Assembly (NCBI RefSeq): GCF_000719705.1
Contig: NZ_JOHO01000002.1
Span: 1 to 64,000 of the forward strand
DNA from: Streptomyces sp. NRRL S-350
GTDB lineage: Bacteria > Actinomycetota > Actinomycetes > Streptomycetales > Streptomycetaceae
Length of the DNA: 64,000 bases
Direction: 5' to 3'
Position numbers and translations under genes: made by a program. Below the pieces are notes generated by a model. It did no database searches and had not been told where the DNA came from. It saw only the letters and a program-made list of their open reading frames with translations. Shown here in pieces: positions 48,821 to 56,692 of this stretch. Each line of letters opens with the position of its first letter. Within the stretch, counting starts at the first letter, position 1.

Positions 48821-49468
48821 TCAGGCCTCCCGCACGGCGAAGCCCCCCAGGGCGCCCTCCAGTCGGTCGTAGGCGTGGACTGCCGAGGGCCGCACGGCGG
48901 CGGCGATCGCGGCGGGCTCTTCGCCGGCCAGTGTCCGGCGGAACACCTCGGCGAACAGCGCCCGGTCGACGGCGGCGAGCAGCGCGGCGGCGACCCGGCT
49001 CTCGAAGCCGACGGGTCTCTCGTGCACGGCCTCGGCCAGGGCCTCGGCGAGGGCGGTCTCGCCCTGCTCGTGCAGTTCGCGCAGCCGGGCGGTCAGGGCG
49101 GGGCTGTCGACGACCGTGCGGGTGAAGGCCGGGCCGGAGAAGCCGAGCCGGGGATCGTGCCGGTCGATCCCGGCCAGGCAGTCGCGGCGCAGCGCGGCGA
49201 GGGCGGACTCGCCCGGCGCCCGCCCGGCGACGGCCCGGGCGAGGCGGTGGACGATCTCCTCGTGCAGGTCGAAGAAGAGGTCCTCCTTGCGCGGGAAGTG
49301 GTTGGTGACGGTCATCTTGGCGACGCCCGCCGCAGCCGCGACCTCGGCGATGGTCGTCCGGTCGAAGCCCTGGTCGATGAAGAGCCTGGTCGCGGCGTGC
49401 GAGATCGCCTCGCGGGTGCGGCGCTTGTTGAGCTCGCGCAGGTTCGGAGCGGTCCCGGTCTCGGTCAT
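48821..49468 (-). CDS. TetR family regulator of the adjacent exporter
   Basis: A 215-residue TetR repressor. RTREAISHAATRLFIDQGFDRTTIAEVAAAAGVAKMTVTNHF is the HTH domain (about residues 17-58), here with MTVTNHF as recognition helix end. The rest is an all-helical ligand-binding domain of the TetR_C_17-like type. It is divergent from a DHA2 drug exporter gene, with a clear inverted repeat (TGGGTCRAGC) between, so it is very likely the repressor of that exporter and of itself. The minus-strand TACGCT six nt before the ATG indicates a leaderless mRNA. Confidence 0.93.
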   Translation of the reverse strand: MTETGTAPNLRELNKRRTREAISHAATRLFIDQGFDRTTIAEVAAAAGVAKMTVTNHFPRKEDLFFDLHEEIVHRLARAVAGRAPGESALAALRRDCLAGIDRHDPRLGFSGPAFTRTVVDSPALTARLRELHEQGETALAEALAEAVHERPVGFESRVAAALLAAVDRALFAEVFRRTLAGEEPAAIAAAVRPSAVHAYDRLEGALGGFAVREA

Positions 49469-49491
49469 GGCAGGAGCGTAGCGCAGGTATC

Positions 49492-49537
49492 TGGGTCGAG
49501 CACAGTAATTAGGCTTGACCCAAGCAATGGGTCGGAC
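49492..49537. promoter_or_regulatory. TetR operator cluster between regulator and exporter
   Basis: TGGGTCGAGC (49492-49501) and GCTTGACCCA (49513-49522) are inverted copies with an 11-nt spacer. A third, weaker copy TGGGTCGGAC lies at 49528-49537. The spacer holds the only AT-rich patch (AGTAATTAGG), a likely -10 for the exporter. Confidence 0.75.
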
Positions 49538-49619
49538 CTAAGTTCTACTCGGGCGGTCGGAACGGCTGCCGGAGGAGCTGCGGCACGGGCGACTCCAGGG
49601 ACGTCTCAGGGGAGGGCGC

Positions 49620-51062
49620 ATGACCACATCCGTCACTGCGAAGGGTCGGCGGGCGGGAGACCGGGCGACGGCGGAGCCGATTCCGCGGAGCCTGTGGAAG
49701 ATGGGCGGGGTGCTCGCGCTGGGCCCGGTGCTCGCACTGCTCGACACCACGATCGTCAACGTCGGCATCGACTCGGTCGCCCGGGACCTGCACAGCTCGA
49801 TCGCGGCCGTGCAGTGGGTGGCCACGGGGTACCTGCTGGCGATCTCGCTGACCATGCCGCTCTCGGGCTGGGCCGCCGGCCGCTTCGGCGCCCGGCGCGC
49901 GTGGCTCGCCTCCGTCGTCCTGTTCGTGCTGGGCTCGGTGCTGTGCGGTCTGGCCTGGTCGACGGGCAGTCTGGTCGCCTTCCGGGTGCTGCAGGGGATC
50001 GGCGGGGGCATGATCCAGCCGCTCGGCCAGGCGATCATCGTGCAGGCGGCCGGGCCGTCCCGGGTCGGGCGGGTGATGGGCACCCTCATGCTGCCCATCA
50101 GCCTCGCGCCGGTGCTCGGGCCGATCCTCGGCGGGCTGGTGCTGGAGCACCTCGACTGGCGCTGGATGTTCCTGCTGAACGTGCCGGTCGGGCTGCTCAC
50201 GTTGCTGCTGGCCGCCCGCTGGCTGCCGCCCGAGGAGGCCTCGGACGCGCCGAGGCCCCGCCTGGACGTGACCGGCCTGGTCCTGCTCTCACCCGGTCTG
50301 ACCGGGCTGGTCTACGGGCTCTCGACGATCGGTGACGGCGGGCCGGTCGGCTGGGCCGCCCTCGTGGCCGGCTCGGTGCTGGTGGCGGTGTACGGCTGGT
50401 ACGCGGTGCGCGTGGGCCGCGCCGGAGTCCGTACGCCGCTGATAGACCTGCGGCTGTTCGCCCGGCGCGGCTTCAGCGTGGCGACCGCCAACAGCTTCCT
50501 GCAGGGCGCCGCGCTTTACAGCTCGATGTTCCTGGTACCGCTGTACTACCAGCAGGTCAAGCACGCCGGTGCGGTGGAGGCCGGCCTGCTCCTGGCCCCC
50601 CAGGCCCTCGGCACGGCGGTCACCGCGATGCTGGCCGCCCGAATAACCGACCGCGTCGCGCCGCGCCCGCTGATCCTGATCGGCATCGCCTGCTCCCTGG
50701 TCGGCACGCTCGCGTTCACCCGGCTCGGCACGGGCTCCGACCCTGCCGACTGGCTGATCGCAAGCTCGCTGACGCTGCGTGGTGCGGGCATGGGAATCAT
50801 CGCGATCCCCGGCCTGGCGGCGGTGTACGGCAGCGTCGAAAAGGCCCAGGTGCCGACGGCGGCCGGCGCGGTCAACGTGCTGAACCGGGTCGGCGGGGCG
50901 CTCGGTACGGCGGTGCTGACGCTGGTCCTCCAGCAGACGCAGCACGGGCACCCCGCCCGGCCCGGGGCGGCCTTCGGGGAGACGTTCTGGTGGGTGCTGG
51001 CCCTGTCAGCCCTCGCGATCGGGCCCGCCCTGCTCTACCCGAAGACCCGTCAGAACATCTGA
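49620..51062 (+). CDS. DHA2 family MFS drug exporter
   Basis: A 480-residue, 14-helix transporter of the EmrB/QacA (DHA2) type. Motif D1 LLDTTIVNVG opens helix 1. WVATGYLLAISLTMPLSGWAAGRFGARR contains motif A. LGPILGGLVLEHLDWRWMFLLNVPVG carries motif C and the helix 5-6 region of the family. It should export drugs or self-made antibiotics using the proton gradient. The ATG has GGGGAGG upstream. It is divergent from and most likely repressed by the TetR gene at 48821. Confidence 0.95.
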   Translation: MTTSVTAKGRRAGDRATAEPIPRSLWKMGGVLALGPVLALLDTTIVNVGIDSVARDLHSSIAAVQWVATGYLLAISLTMPLSGWAAGRFGARRAWLASVVLFVLGSVLCGLAWSTGSLVAFRVLQGIGGGMIQPLGQAIIVQAAGPSRVGRVMGTLMLPISLAPVLGPILGGLVLEHLDWRWMFLLNVPVGLLTLLLAARWLPPEEASDAPRPRLDVTGLVLLSPGLTGLVYGLSTIGDGGPVGWAALVAGSVLVAVYGWYAVRVGRAGVRTPLIDLRLFARRGFSVATANSFLQGAALYSSMFLVPLYYQQVKHAGAVEAGLLLAPQALGTAVTAMLAARITDRVAPRPLILIGIACSLVGTLAFTRLGTGSDPADWLIASSLTLRGAGMGIIAIPGLAAVYGSVEKAQVPTAAGAVNVLNRVGGALGTAVLTLVLQQTQHGHPARPGAAFGETFWWVLALSALAIGPALLYPKTRQNI

Positions 51063-51205
51063 CAGGCACCCCTTCGGGCCCGTACCGCACCTCACTGCTC
51101 CCTGCTACTCCCCGCTGCTGCTCCGACCGCTACTCCCCGCCGCTACTCCCCGCCGCGCCGTACCGCTGCCTGACGTCTTCCCTGCCGTTCGTCCCGGAGG
51201 TAACC

Positions 51206-52186
51206 ATGTTCACCAAGCACCCAGGCTCTGCCGAACACGTCGCCCGTGTCGATTCCGCCCACTCCGGCGGCCTTCGCCTGCTGACCGTGCACGCCCACCC
51301 CGACGACGAGTCCAGCAAGGGCGCGGCCACCCTCGCCCGGTACGCGGCCGCGGGTGTGGAGGTCCTGGTCGCCACCTGTACCGGCGGCGAACGGGGCTCG
51401 GTGCTCAATCCGGCGATGGACCGGCCGGAGGTCCGGGCCGACATCGCCCGGATCAGGCGCGAGGAGATGGCGTCCGCCCGCAGGATCCTCGGGGTGGAGC
51501 AGAGGTTCCTCGGCTTCGTCGACTCCGGGATGCCGGGCCCGGGCGAGCCGCTGCCCGAGGGCTGCTTCGCCGCCCAGCCGGTCGAGGTCGCGGCAGCGCC
51601 GCTGGTCGCACTGATCCGGGAGTTCCGCCCGCAGGTGGTGATCACCTACGACGAAACCGGCGGGTACCCGCACCCGGATCATGTGATGACCCACCAGGTC
51701 ACCGTGGCGGCTTTCGAGGCCGCCGCCGATTCGGCCCGCTTCCCCGAGGCGGGCGAGCCCTGGCAGGCGTCCAAGCTCTACTACCACCTGGCGCTCTCGC
51801 GGGCCTGGTTCCAGACGCTGCACGACGCCATGACGGAGCGCGGTGTCCCGTCGGGCATGGGCGAGTTGCTCGCCGACTGGCCGGACACCCCGCCCGCCCT
51901 GGCCACGACCACCAGGATCGCGTGCGCCGAGCAGTTCGCCGTGCGGGACGCGGCGATGCTGGCGCACGCCACCCAGGTGCGGCCGGGCGTCGCGTTCATG
52001 GCCCACCCCCGGGACATCGAACGCGAGGTCTGGCCGACCGAGGACTACCACCTGGCCCGGAGCTTGGTGCCGCCGGTCGGTGGCGGGGTTGGTGGCGGGG
52101 CCGGTGGCCGGCTTGCCGGCGGGGCCGGTGACGTGGTCGAGGACGACCTGTTTGCCGGGATCAGGCCGGGGGAGGGGGTGGGGTGA
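51206..52186 (+). CDS. mca: Mycothiol S-conjugate amidase Mca
   Basis: A 326-residue PIG-L/LmbE-type zinc amidase. The zinc motif HAHPDDESSKG is at about residues 28-38 and HPDHVMTH in the middle supplies the third ligand; TCTGGERGSVLNP and FVDSGMPG are typical of Mca. The enzyme cleaves mycothiol conjugates of electrophiles, releasing mercapturic acids for export: a detoxification step in actinomycetes. A Gly-rich insertion (VGGGVGGGAGG) lies near the C-terminus. The ATG has CGGAGG five nt upstream. It follows the DHA2 exporter gene by 143 nt, a sensible neighbour for detoxification though co-regulation is not shown. Confidence 0.92.
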   Translation: MFTKHPGSAEHVARVDSAHSGGLRLLTVHAHPDDESSKGAATLARYAAAGVEVLVATCTGGERGSVLNPAMDRPEVRADIARIRREEMASARRILGVEQRFLGFVDSGMPGPGEPLPEGCFAAQPVEVAAAPLVALIREFRPQVVITYDETGGYPHPDHVMTHQVTVAAFEAAADSARFPEAGEPWQASKLYYHLALSRAWFQTLHDAMTERGVPSGMGELLADWPDTPPALATTTRIACAEQFAVRDAAMLAHATQVRPGVAFMAHPRDIEREVWPTEDYHLARSLVPPVGGGVGGGAGGRLAGGAGDVVEDDLFAGIRPGEGVG

Positions 52187-52329
52187 GCCGCGTGCGGGGC
52201 ACGGCTGCGCGGGGAGGGCGTCGCTCGGCCCTCCGGCGTGTAACTGCCCGTTGGTCGGCACTGCCGTGCGCGAGCAGCCCGCCGCTCCGGGTGGCGCGAC
52301 CGGGCCAGGACCCGGTCGCTCCGGGGTGC

Positions 52330-53328
52330 TCAGAGCGCCGCGAGGATGCCGCAGACGGCCAGGAGGCCACAGATCCCGAAGTTGACGACCTTGTGTGCCA
52401 GGAACACCGCCGCGAACTCCCGGATGGTGGCGCTCGGCAGGTAGTACCGGGCGGTCGGCGAGCCGAGGACGTGCCCGTTGACGCCGGTCTTGCGGGCGAG
52501 GAGGGCCGCCCGGAAGGCGTGGAAGTTGTTGGTGACCACGACGCAGCGGTAGTCGGGTTCGGCCTGCTCCATGATGGCCTTGCTGAAGAGCAGGTTCTCC
52601 TCGGTGGTGCGCGAGCGGTCCTCCCGCTCGATGCGTTCGGCGGGGAAGCCGCGCTCGATCAGGTAGGCGGCCATCGCGTGCGACTCGGGCAGCTTCTCGT
52701 CGGGGCCCTGGCCGCCCGAGGTGATCAGCACCGGCGGGTTGCCGCGCGCGACCTGCTTCTCGTACGCCTCGCGCGCCCGGTCCAGTCGGCTGGCCAGCAG
52801 CGGCGGGACTCGCTCGCCGCCGATCAGTCCGGAGCCGAGCACGACCACGAAGTGCACGTTCCGGCGCGGTCGGTGGCGGCTGTACAGGAACGCGTAGCCG
52901 ACGAAGCAGACGAACAGGAAGGAGATGTAGAGGACCACCAGGACAGCGGTGCCCGCCAGGACGGCCAGCAGGCGGGAGCCGGTGACGATGGCGGCGCCCA
53001 GCAGCGCGACTACCGCGATGATGCCGATTCCGGCGAGCAGTGACAGGAGGTTGGCCGGCCGCTTGCCCTCCTTCCGGATCATGGTCACGCCGTTGGAGAG
53101 GAGGAACCAGACCAGGGCGACCGTGCCGACGGCCGGCAGCAGGATGATGACCCCCGCCACGACCTCCACCACCAGGGTCGGCGCCTTGCGGAGTTCGGCG
53201 AGCAGGGCGATGGAGAGGAGCGAGACGGCTATGCCGAGGAGGACGGCGTTGCTGAACTGGCGACGGTCGCGCAGTACCCCGATTCCGAAGAGCAGGAAGA
53301 ACAGCGCGGCGGGGGCATAGGCGATCAT
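52330..53328 (-). CDS. YdcF/DUF218 family membrane protein
   Basis: A 332-residue protein. The N-terminal half has five or six helices (about 3-22, 27-45, 53-76, 93-115, 120-150). The C-terminal DUF218 domain starts with HFVVVLGSGLIGGERVPPLLASRLDRA, followed by PVLITSGGQGPDEKLPESHAMAAYLIERG, EDRSRTTEENLLFSK and CVVVTNNFHAFRA. This order is the YdcF/ElyC/SanA fold, implicated in cell-envelope integrity and lipid carrier use. The long membrane half is typical of actinobacterial and Firmicutes members. A -10 TACGAT lies seven nt before the ATG. Function is unproven. Confidence 0.9.
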   Translation of the reverse strand: MIAYAPAALFFLLFGIGVLRDRRQFSNAVLLGIAVSLLSIALLAELRKAPTLVVEVVAGVIILLPAVGTVALVWFLLSNGVTMIRKEGKRPANLLSLLAGIGIIAVVALLGAAIVTGSRLLAVLAGTAVLVVLYISFLFVCFVGYAFLYSRHRPRRNVHFVVVLGSGLIGGERVPPLLASRLDRAREAYEKQVARGNPPVLITSGGQGPDEKLPESHAMAAYLIERGFPAERIEREDRSRTTEENLLFSKAIMEQAEPDYRCVVVTNNFHAFRAALLARKTGVNGHVLGSPTARYYLPSATIREFAAVFLAHKVVNFGICGLLAVCGILAAL

Positions 53329-53403
53329 GCATCGTATCGTAGGGGTTCACCGGGATGGGCCACTTGGCCGAGCGGTCCGGCGCCCAGGGAGGCGGGCGGG
53401 TGC

Positions 53404-54357
53404 TCAGGCGAAGCGTTCGATCGCGGCCAGGACGGCCTCCGTCATGCGCGGGCTCCCGGTGTGACCGGCCTCGTCGATGATCGTCAGCCGGGCGTCCGGC
53501 CAGGCCTTGGCCAGCTTCCAGGGGGTGTCGAGCGGTGATCCGAGGTCCAGTCGGCCGTGGATCAGCTCGCCCGGGATCCCGGCCAGTCGTCCGGCGTCGC
53601 GCAGCAGTTGGGCGTCGGTGAGGAATGCCCGGTGCGAGAAGTAGTGCGCGGTGATCCGGGTGAACGCCATCAGGGCGTCGGACGGGCGGTCGCTGTACGC
53701 GTTCGGATTCCCCAGGACCTCGTGCGTGATGACCGCGTCCTCCCAGGTGACCCAGGCGTTGGCGGCAGCCCGGCGGACGGTCTCGTCGGGGCTGTTGAGC
53801 AGCCGGCTGTAGGCGGCGAGGAGGTCGCCGTCCCGGTCGGCGGCCGGCAGGAAGTCCCGGAAGTCCTCCCACGGCCCGGGAATCAGCCGGCCGACGCCCC
53901 GGTAGAGCCAGTCGAGTTCGTCGGCAGTGGTCATGGTGACGCCGCAGATCACGATCCCGGAGACCCGCTCCGGGTGGGCCTGGGCATAGGCGAGAATCAG
54001 TGTGGAGCCCCATGAGCCGCCGTACAGAAGCCACTTGTCGATGCCGAGGTGTTCGCGCAGCTTCTCCATGTCGGCGATCAGGTGCGCGGTGGTGTTGTGC
54101 TCCAGCCCGGTCGACGGGTCGGCGGCGTGCGGCAGGCTCCGGCCGCAGCCGCGCTGGTCGAACTGGACGACGCGGTAGCGATCCGGGTCGAAGTACCGTC
54201 GCGCGCCCGGGCCGTGACCGGATCCGGGGCCGCCGTGCACCACCGCGGCGGGCGTTCCCGACGGGTTGCCGGAGGTGTTCCAGTGCATCCGCTGCCCGTC
54301 GCCGACGTCCAACAGGCCTTGCGCGTAAGGTTCGTAGAGGGGGTAGGTGGCGGCCAC
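53404..54357 (-). CDS. pip: Prolyl aminopeptidase
   Basis: A 317-residue alpha/beta hydrolase of peptidase family S33. HGGPGSGHGPGARRYFDPDRYRVVQFDQRGCGRSLPHA is the diagnostic oxyanion and strand region. GGSWGSTLILAYAQAHP has the nucleophilic Ser; GRLDLGSP supplies the Asp and EAGHTG the His. It removes N-terminal Pro from peptides in the cytosol. Length is normal. The start is GTG with GGAGGAGTCCCCGGT-like sequence upstream. It is not linked to other peptidase genes. Confidence 0.95.
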   Translation of the reverse strand: MAATYPLYEPYAQGLLDVGDGQRMHWNTSGNPSGTPAAVVHGGPGSGHGPGARRYFDPDRYRVVQFDQRGCGRSLPHAADPSTGLEHNTTAHLIADMEKLREHLGIDKWLLYGGSWGSTLILAYAQAHPERVSGIVICGVTMTTADELDWLYRGVGRLIPGPWEDFRDFLPAADRDGDLLAAYSRLLNSPDETVRRAAANAWVTWEDAVITHEVLGNPNAYSDRPSDALMAFTRITAHYFSHRAFLTDAQLLRDAGRLAGIPGELIHGRLDLGSPLDTPWKLAKAWPDARLTIIDEAGHTGSPRMTEAVLAAIERFA

Positions 54358-54593
54358 CGGGGACTCCTCCGCGGTCGTACGGACGGGGGCTCGGTGAGCC
54401 TACCCCCTCTGGGGGCGGCCGGTGGTGCGGCCGGTGGTGCGGCCCGGTGGTGCGGCCCGCAGCCGCCGTGCCCGGCGGAGCCGGCGGAGGCGCGTTCGGC
54501 TCGGCAGGCCTGAACCGGCCCACCCGGCCCGACCGTGCCTCCGTCCGCCCGACCGGCCCGACCGGCTCTACCGGCTGCAGTGGTGGCGGGCCG

Positions 54594-55409
54594 TCAGCGG
54601 AGCCCCTCGACCGCCGCCTGCGCGGACCGGGCCAGCTCGCGCCGGGCGCCGGCCCGGGTGGGCTGCGGTCCGGGCGGCGGGATCGGCGGCAGGAAGGTCA
54701 CCTCGGCGACCAGCCCGCGCGCCGCGACCACCCGGGCGAGCGAGGTGAGCAGTCCGTCGTCCCCGATGAAGGCGGGGATGCTGGTCGGCCGCCCGTCCGC
54801 CAGCCGGTAGCGGATCGTCACCGGCTGGACGAGGGCGCCCGCCTCCACCGCGGCCTGGAACAGTGCGGGCCGGAACCGGCCGCTCTCCCGCCCGCACCAG
54901 GTCGAGCCCTCCGGGAAGACGATCACCGGGTGCCCGGAGCGCAGTTCCCCGGCCACCGCCGCGACGGTGGCCGGCAGCGTCCGCAGCCGGTCGCGGTCCA
55001 GGAAGACGGTGCCGCCCCAGGCCACCAGCCGTCCGAGCACCGGCCACTGCCGGACCTCGGTCTTGGCCAGCGACCGGCCCGGCCGGCCGACCGCCAGCAG
55101 CGGGATGTCCAGCCAGGACACGTGGTTGGCCACCACGAGCATCCCGCCCCCGCCGGGCCGGGCGCCCGGCCAGGAGAGGTGGACGGTCACGCCTAGCGCG
55201 CGCAGCACGACGCGTGCCCAGAGCCGGATCAGCGCGTCCCGGAGGCCGTACGGGAGCGGTCGGAGCGGCACGCTGAGCGCGACGCCGGCCACGACGGCCG
55301 CCAGACAGGCCGTCAGTCGCAGCACCCGCCGGGGGTGGGAGACCTCGGGTGCCGGGTCGGCGAGGCAGGTCTCGGGCCGGCAGGTGGCCGTGGGCAGCCA
55401 GACGCTCAT
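54594..55409 (-). CDS. PlsC-type acyltransferase, probable OlsA
   Basis: A 271-residue membrane acyltransferase. One or two helices at the start (about 30-50) precede the PlsC domain: ANHVSWLDIP (HX4D-type motif as H-V-S-W-L-D), GTVFLDRDR (motif II) and FPEGSTWCG (motif III). It overlaps the N-acyltransferase gene by four nt (ATGA). The pairing of a PlsC enzyme with an OlsB-like protein is the classic arrangement for ornithine lipids, where OlsA O-acylates the lyso-lipid made by OlsB. A general lysophosphatidate acyltransferase is the alternative. Confidence 0.88.
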   Translation of the reverse strand: MSVWLPTATCRPETCLADPAPEVSHPRRVLRLTACLAAVVAGVALSVPLRPLPYGLRDALIRLWARVVLRALGVTVHLSWPGARPGGGGMLVVANHVSWLDIPLLAVGRPGRSLAKTEVRQWPVLGRLVAWGGTVFLDRDRLRTLPATVAAVAGELRSGHPVIVFPEGSTWCGRESGRFRPALFQAAVEAGALVQPVTIRYRLADGRPTSIPAFIGDDGLLTSLARVVAARGLVAEVTFLPPIPPPGPQPTRAGARRELARSAQAAVEGLR

Positions 55410-56314
55410 GACGCCGTGCCCAGGCCCGGCAGGCCGGAGAGGAAGTGCCGCAGGTAGCGCGGGTCGGTGCGCTCCAGGGACAGCAGCACGTACAGGTCGG
55501 CGCAGGCGAAGTCCGGGTCGTACGCGGGCTGGCCGCAGACCCAGGCGCCGAGCCGCAGGTAGCCGCGGAGCAGGGCCGGCAGCGGGCCCCGCTCGGCGCG
55601 CGGCACGCCGGTGGCGTCCCAGCGGCGGTGCGGGGTGACCCGGTACTCGGCGGGGGCCAGGTGCTTGGCGCTGATGGTGTCCCAGACCCGGGCGGCGGTG
55701 GCGCCGCCGTCCGCCAGGCCGATCGAGCAGCAGCCGCCGACCCAGGTGTTGCCGGTGTCGGCCAGGTAGCGGGCGATGCCGCCCCACATCAGGTTGATGA
55801 CGGCGCCGTTGCCCCGGTGGTCCGGGCGGATGCAGGAACGCCCGAGTTCGACCAGACCGGGGCGGACCGGTGCCAGGGCGGAGAGGTCGAACTCGCCCTC
55901 GGAGTACAGTCCCCCGGCCCGGCGGGCGGCCTCGGGACGCAGCAGCCGGTAGGTGCCGACGACGGGGCCGTGCTCGCTCTCCCGGACCAGGAGGTGGTCG
56001 CAGAACTCGTCGAAGGGGTCGACGTCCAGGCCCGGGACCGTGCTGTGCAGCTGGGCGCCGAGCTCGGCTCCGAACACCTGGTGGCGCAGCCGCTGGGCGG
56101 CCCGCACGTCGTCCTCGTCCCGGGCGAGGGAGACGGTGTACGCCGCCGGGGTTCGAGAGGGGGTCGCAGCCGCAGCCGCAGCCGCAGCCGCAGTCGGGGC
56201 CGCAGCCGCAGTCGGGACCGGCGCCGCGACCGGCCGGAGGCGGGGAGCGGGGATCGCCGGGGTGTCATGGGTGGGGGTGACTGCGGACGGAGCGTACGTG
56301 GGGACGGTGGTCAT
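55406..56314 (-). CDS. OlsB-like N-acyltransferase
   Basis: A 302-residue GNAT-fold acyltransferase (Pfam Acetyltransf_5/hemolysin-like). After a poly-Ala/Pro start (residues 15-50), the domain shows AAQRLRHQVFGAELGA, DEFCDHLLVRES, GLYSEGEFDLSAL and VELGRSCIRPDHRGNGAVINLMW, which are OlsB hallmarks. OlsB transfers a 3-hydroxyacyl chain to ornithine, first step of phosphorus-free ornithine lipids. The Ala run is encoded by CCGCAG repeats. Start ATG at 56314 has GGAGGG upstream. It is the first gene of a two-gene unit with the PlsC gene. Confidence 0.88.
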   Translation of the reverse strand: MTTVPTYAPSAVTPTHDTPAIPAPRLRPVAAPVPTAAAAPTAAAAAAAAATPSRTPAAYTVSLARDEDDVRAAQRLRHQVFGAELGAQLHSTVPGLDVDPFDEFCDHLLVRESEHGPVVGTYRLLRPEAARRAGGLYSEGEFDLSALAPVRPGLVELGRSCIRPDHRGNGAVINLMWGGIARYLADTGNTWVGGCCSIGLADGGATAARVWDTISAKHLAPAEYRVTPHRRWDATGVPRAERGPLPALLRGYLRLGAWVCGQPAYDPDFACADLYVLLSLERTDPRYLRHFLSGLPGLGTAS

Positions 56315-56692
56315 GGCGGACCCTCCAGGGCAGCACGATCGGCGGTGCCGTGGATCGCCAGGGCACCGTCCCGGTCCGCAGGTGGTTGGGCGTGGACGCG
56401 AACCGGTCTCGGTATGTCTCTCCGAGTGGGTTGGCATCCACGTTGCGGCGCGGCGGAGCGCAGATGTGCACCTGCTGAATGGGACCACCCGTGGCCTGCC
56501 GGTCATCTTCCCGGCACCGGGCGCTCGTTCGCCGTGGGTGGACAACGGGGGCGTGCGGCTGCACCGCACGCCGCTGCGGTCGCGGGCCCGCCAGGGTCAC
56601 CCGGGTAGCGGAATGGTCCGGCGGATTCCGGTGACCCGGGTGACCCGGGTGACCGGGACAGCCCGGATCACCCGGGTGATCCGGGCCCGGGC
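56315..56692. other. Intergenic region upstream of the olsB-like gene
   Basis: The gap of 378 nt contains the promoter of the acyltransferase operon. CTCGG...CCGAG flanks TATGTCT near 56408-56426 as a small inverted repeat. The far end holds GTGACCCGG tandem units (about 56628-56654) and a 26-bp perfect palindrome after the serine hydrolase stop. No gene is seen. Confidence 0.5.
56661..56686. terminator. 26-bp perfect palindrome after the serine hydrolase gene
   Basis: GCCCGGATCACCC (56661-56673) is followed directly by its exact reverse complement GGGTGATCCGGGC (56674-56686). It lies 6 nt beyond the stop of the minus-strand serine hydrolase. Termination is the simplest role; a dimeric protein site is also possible because no loop is designed in. 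Confidence 0.6.
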
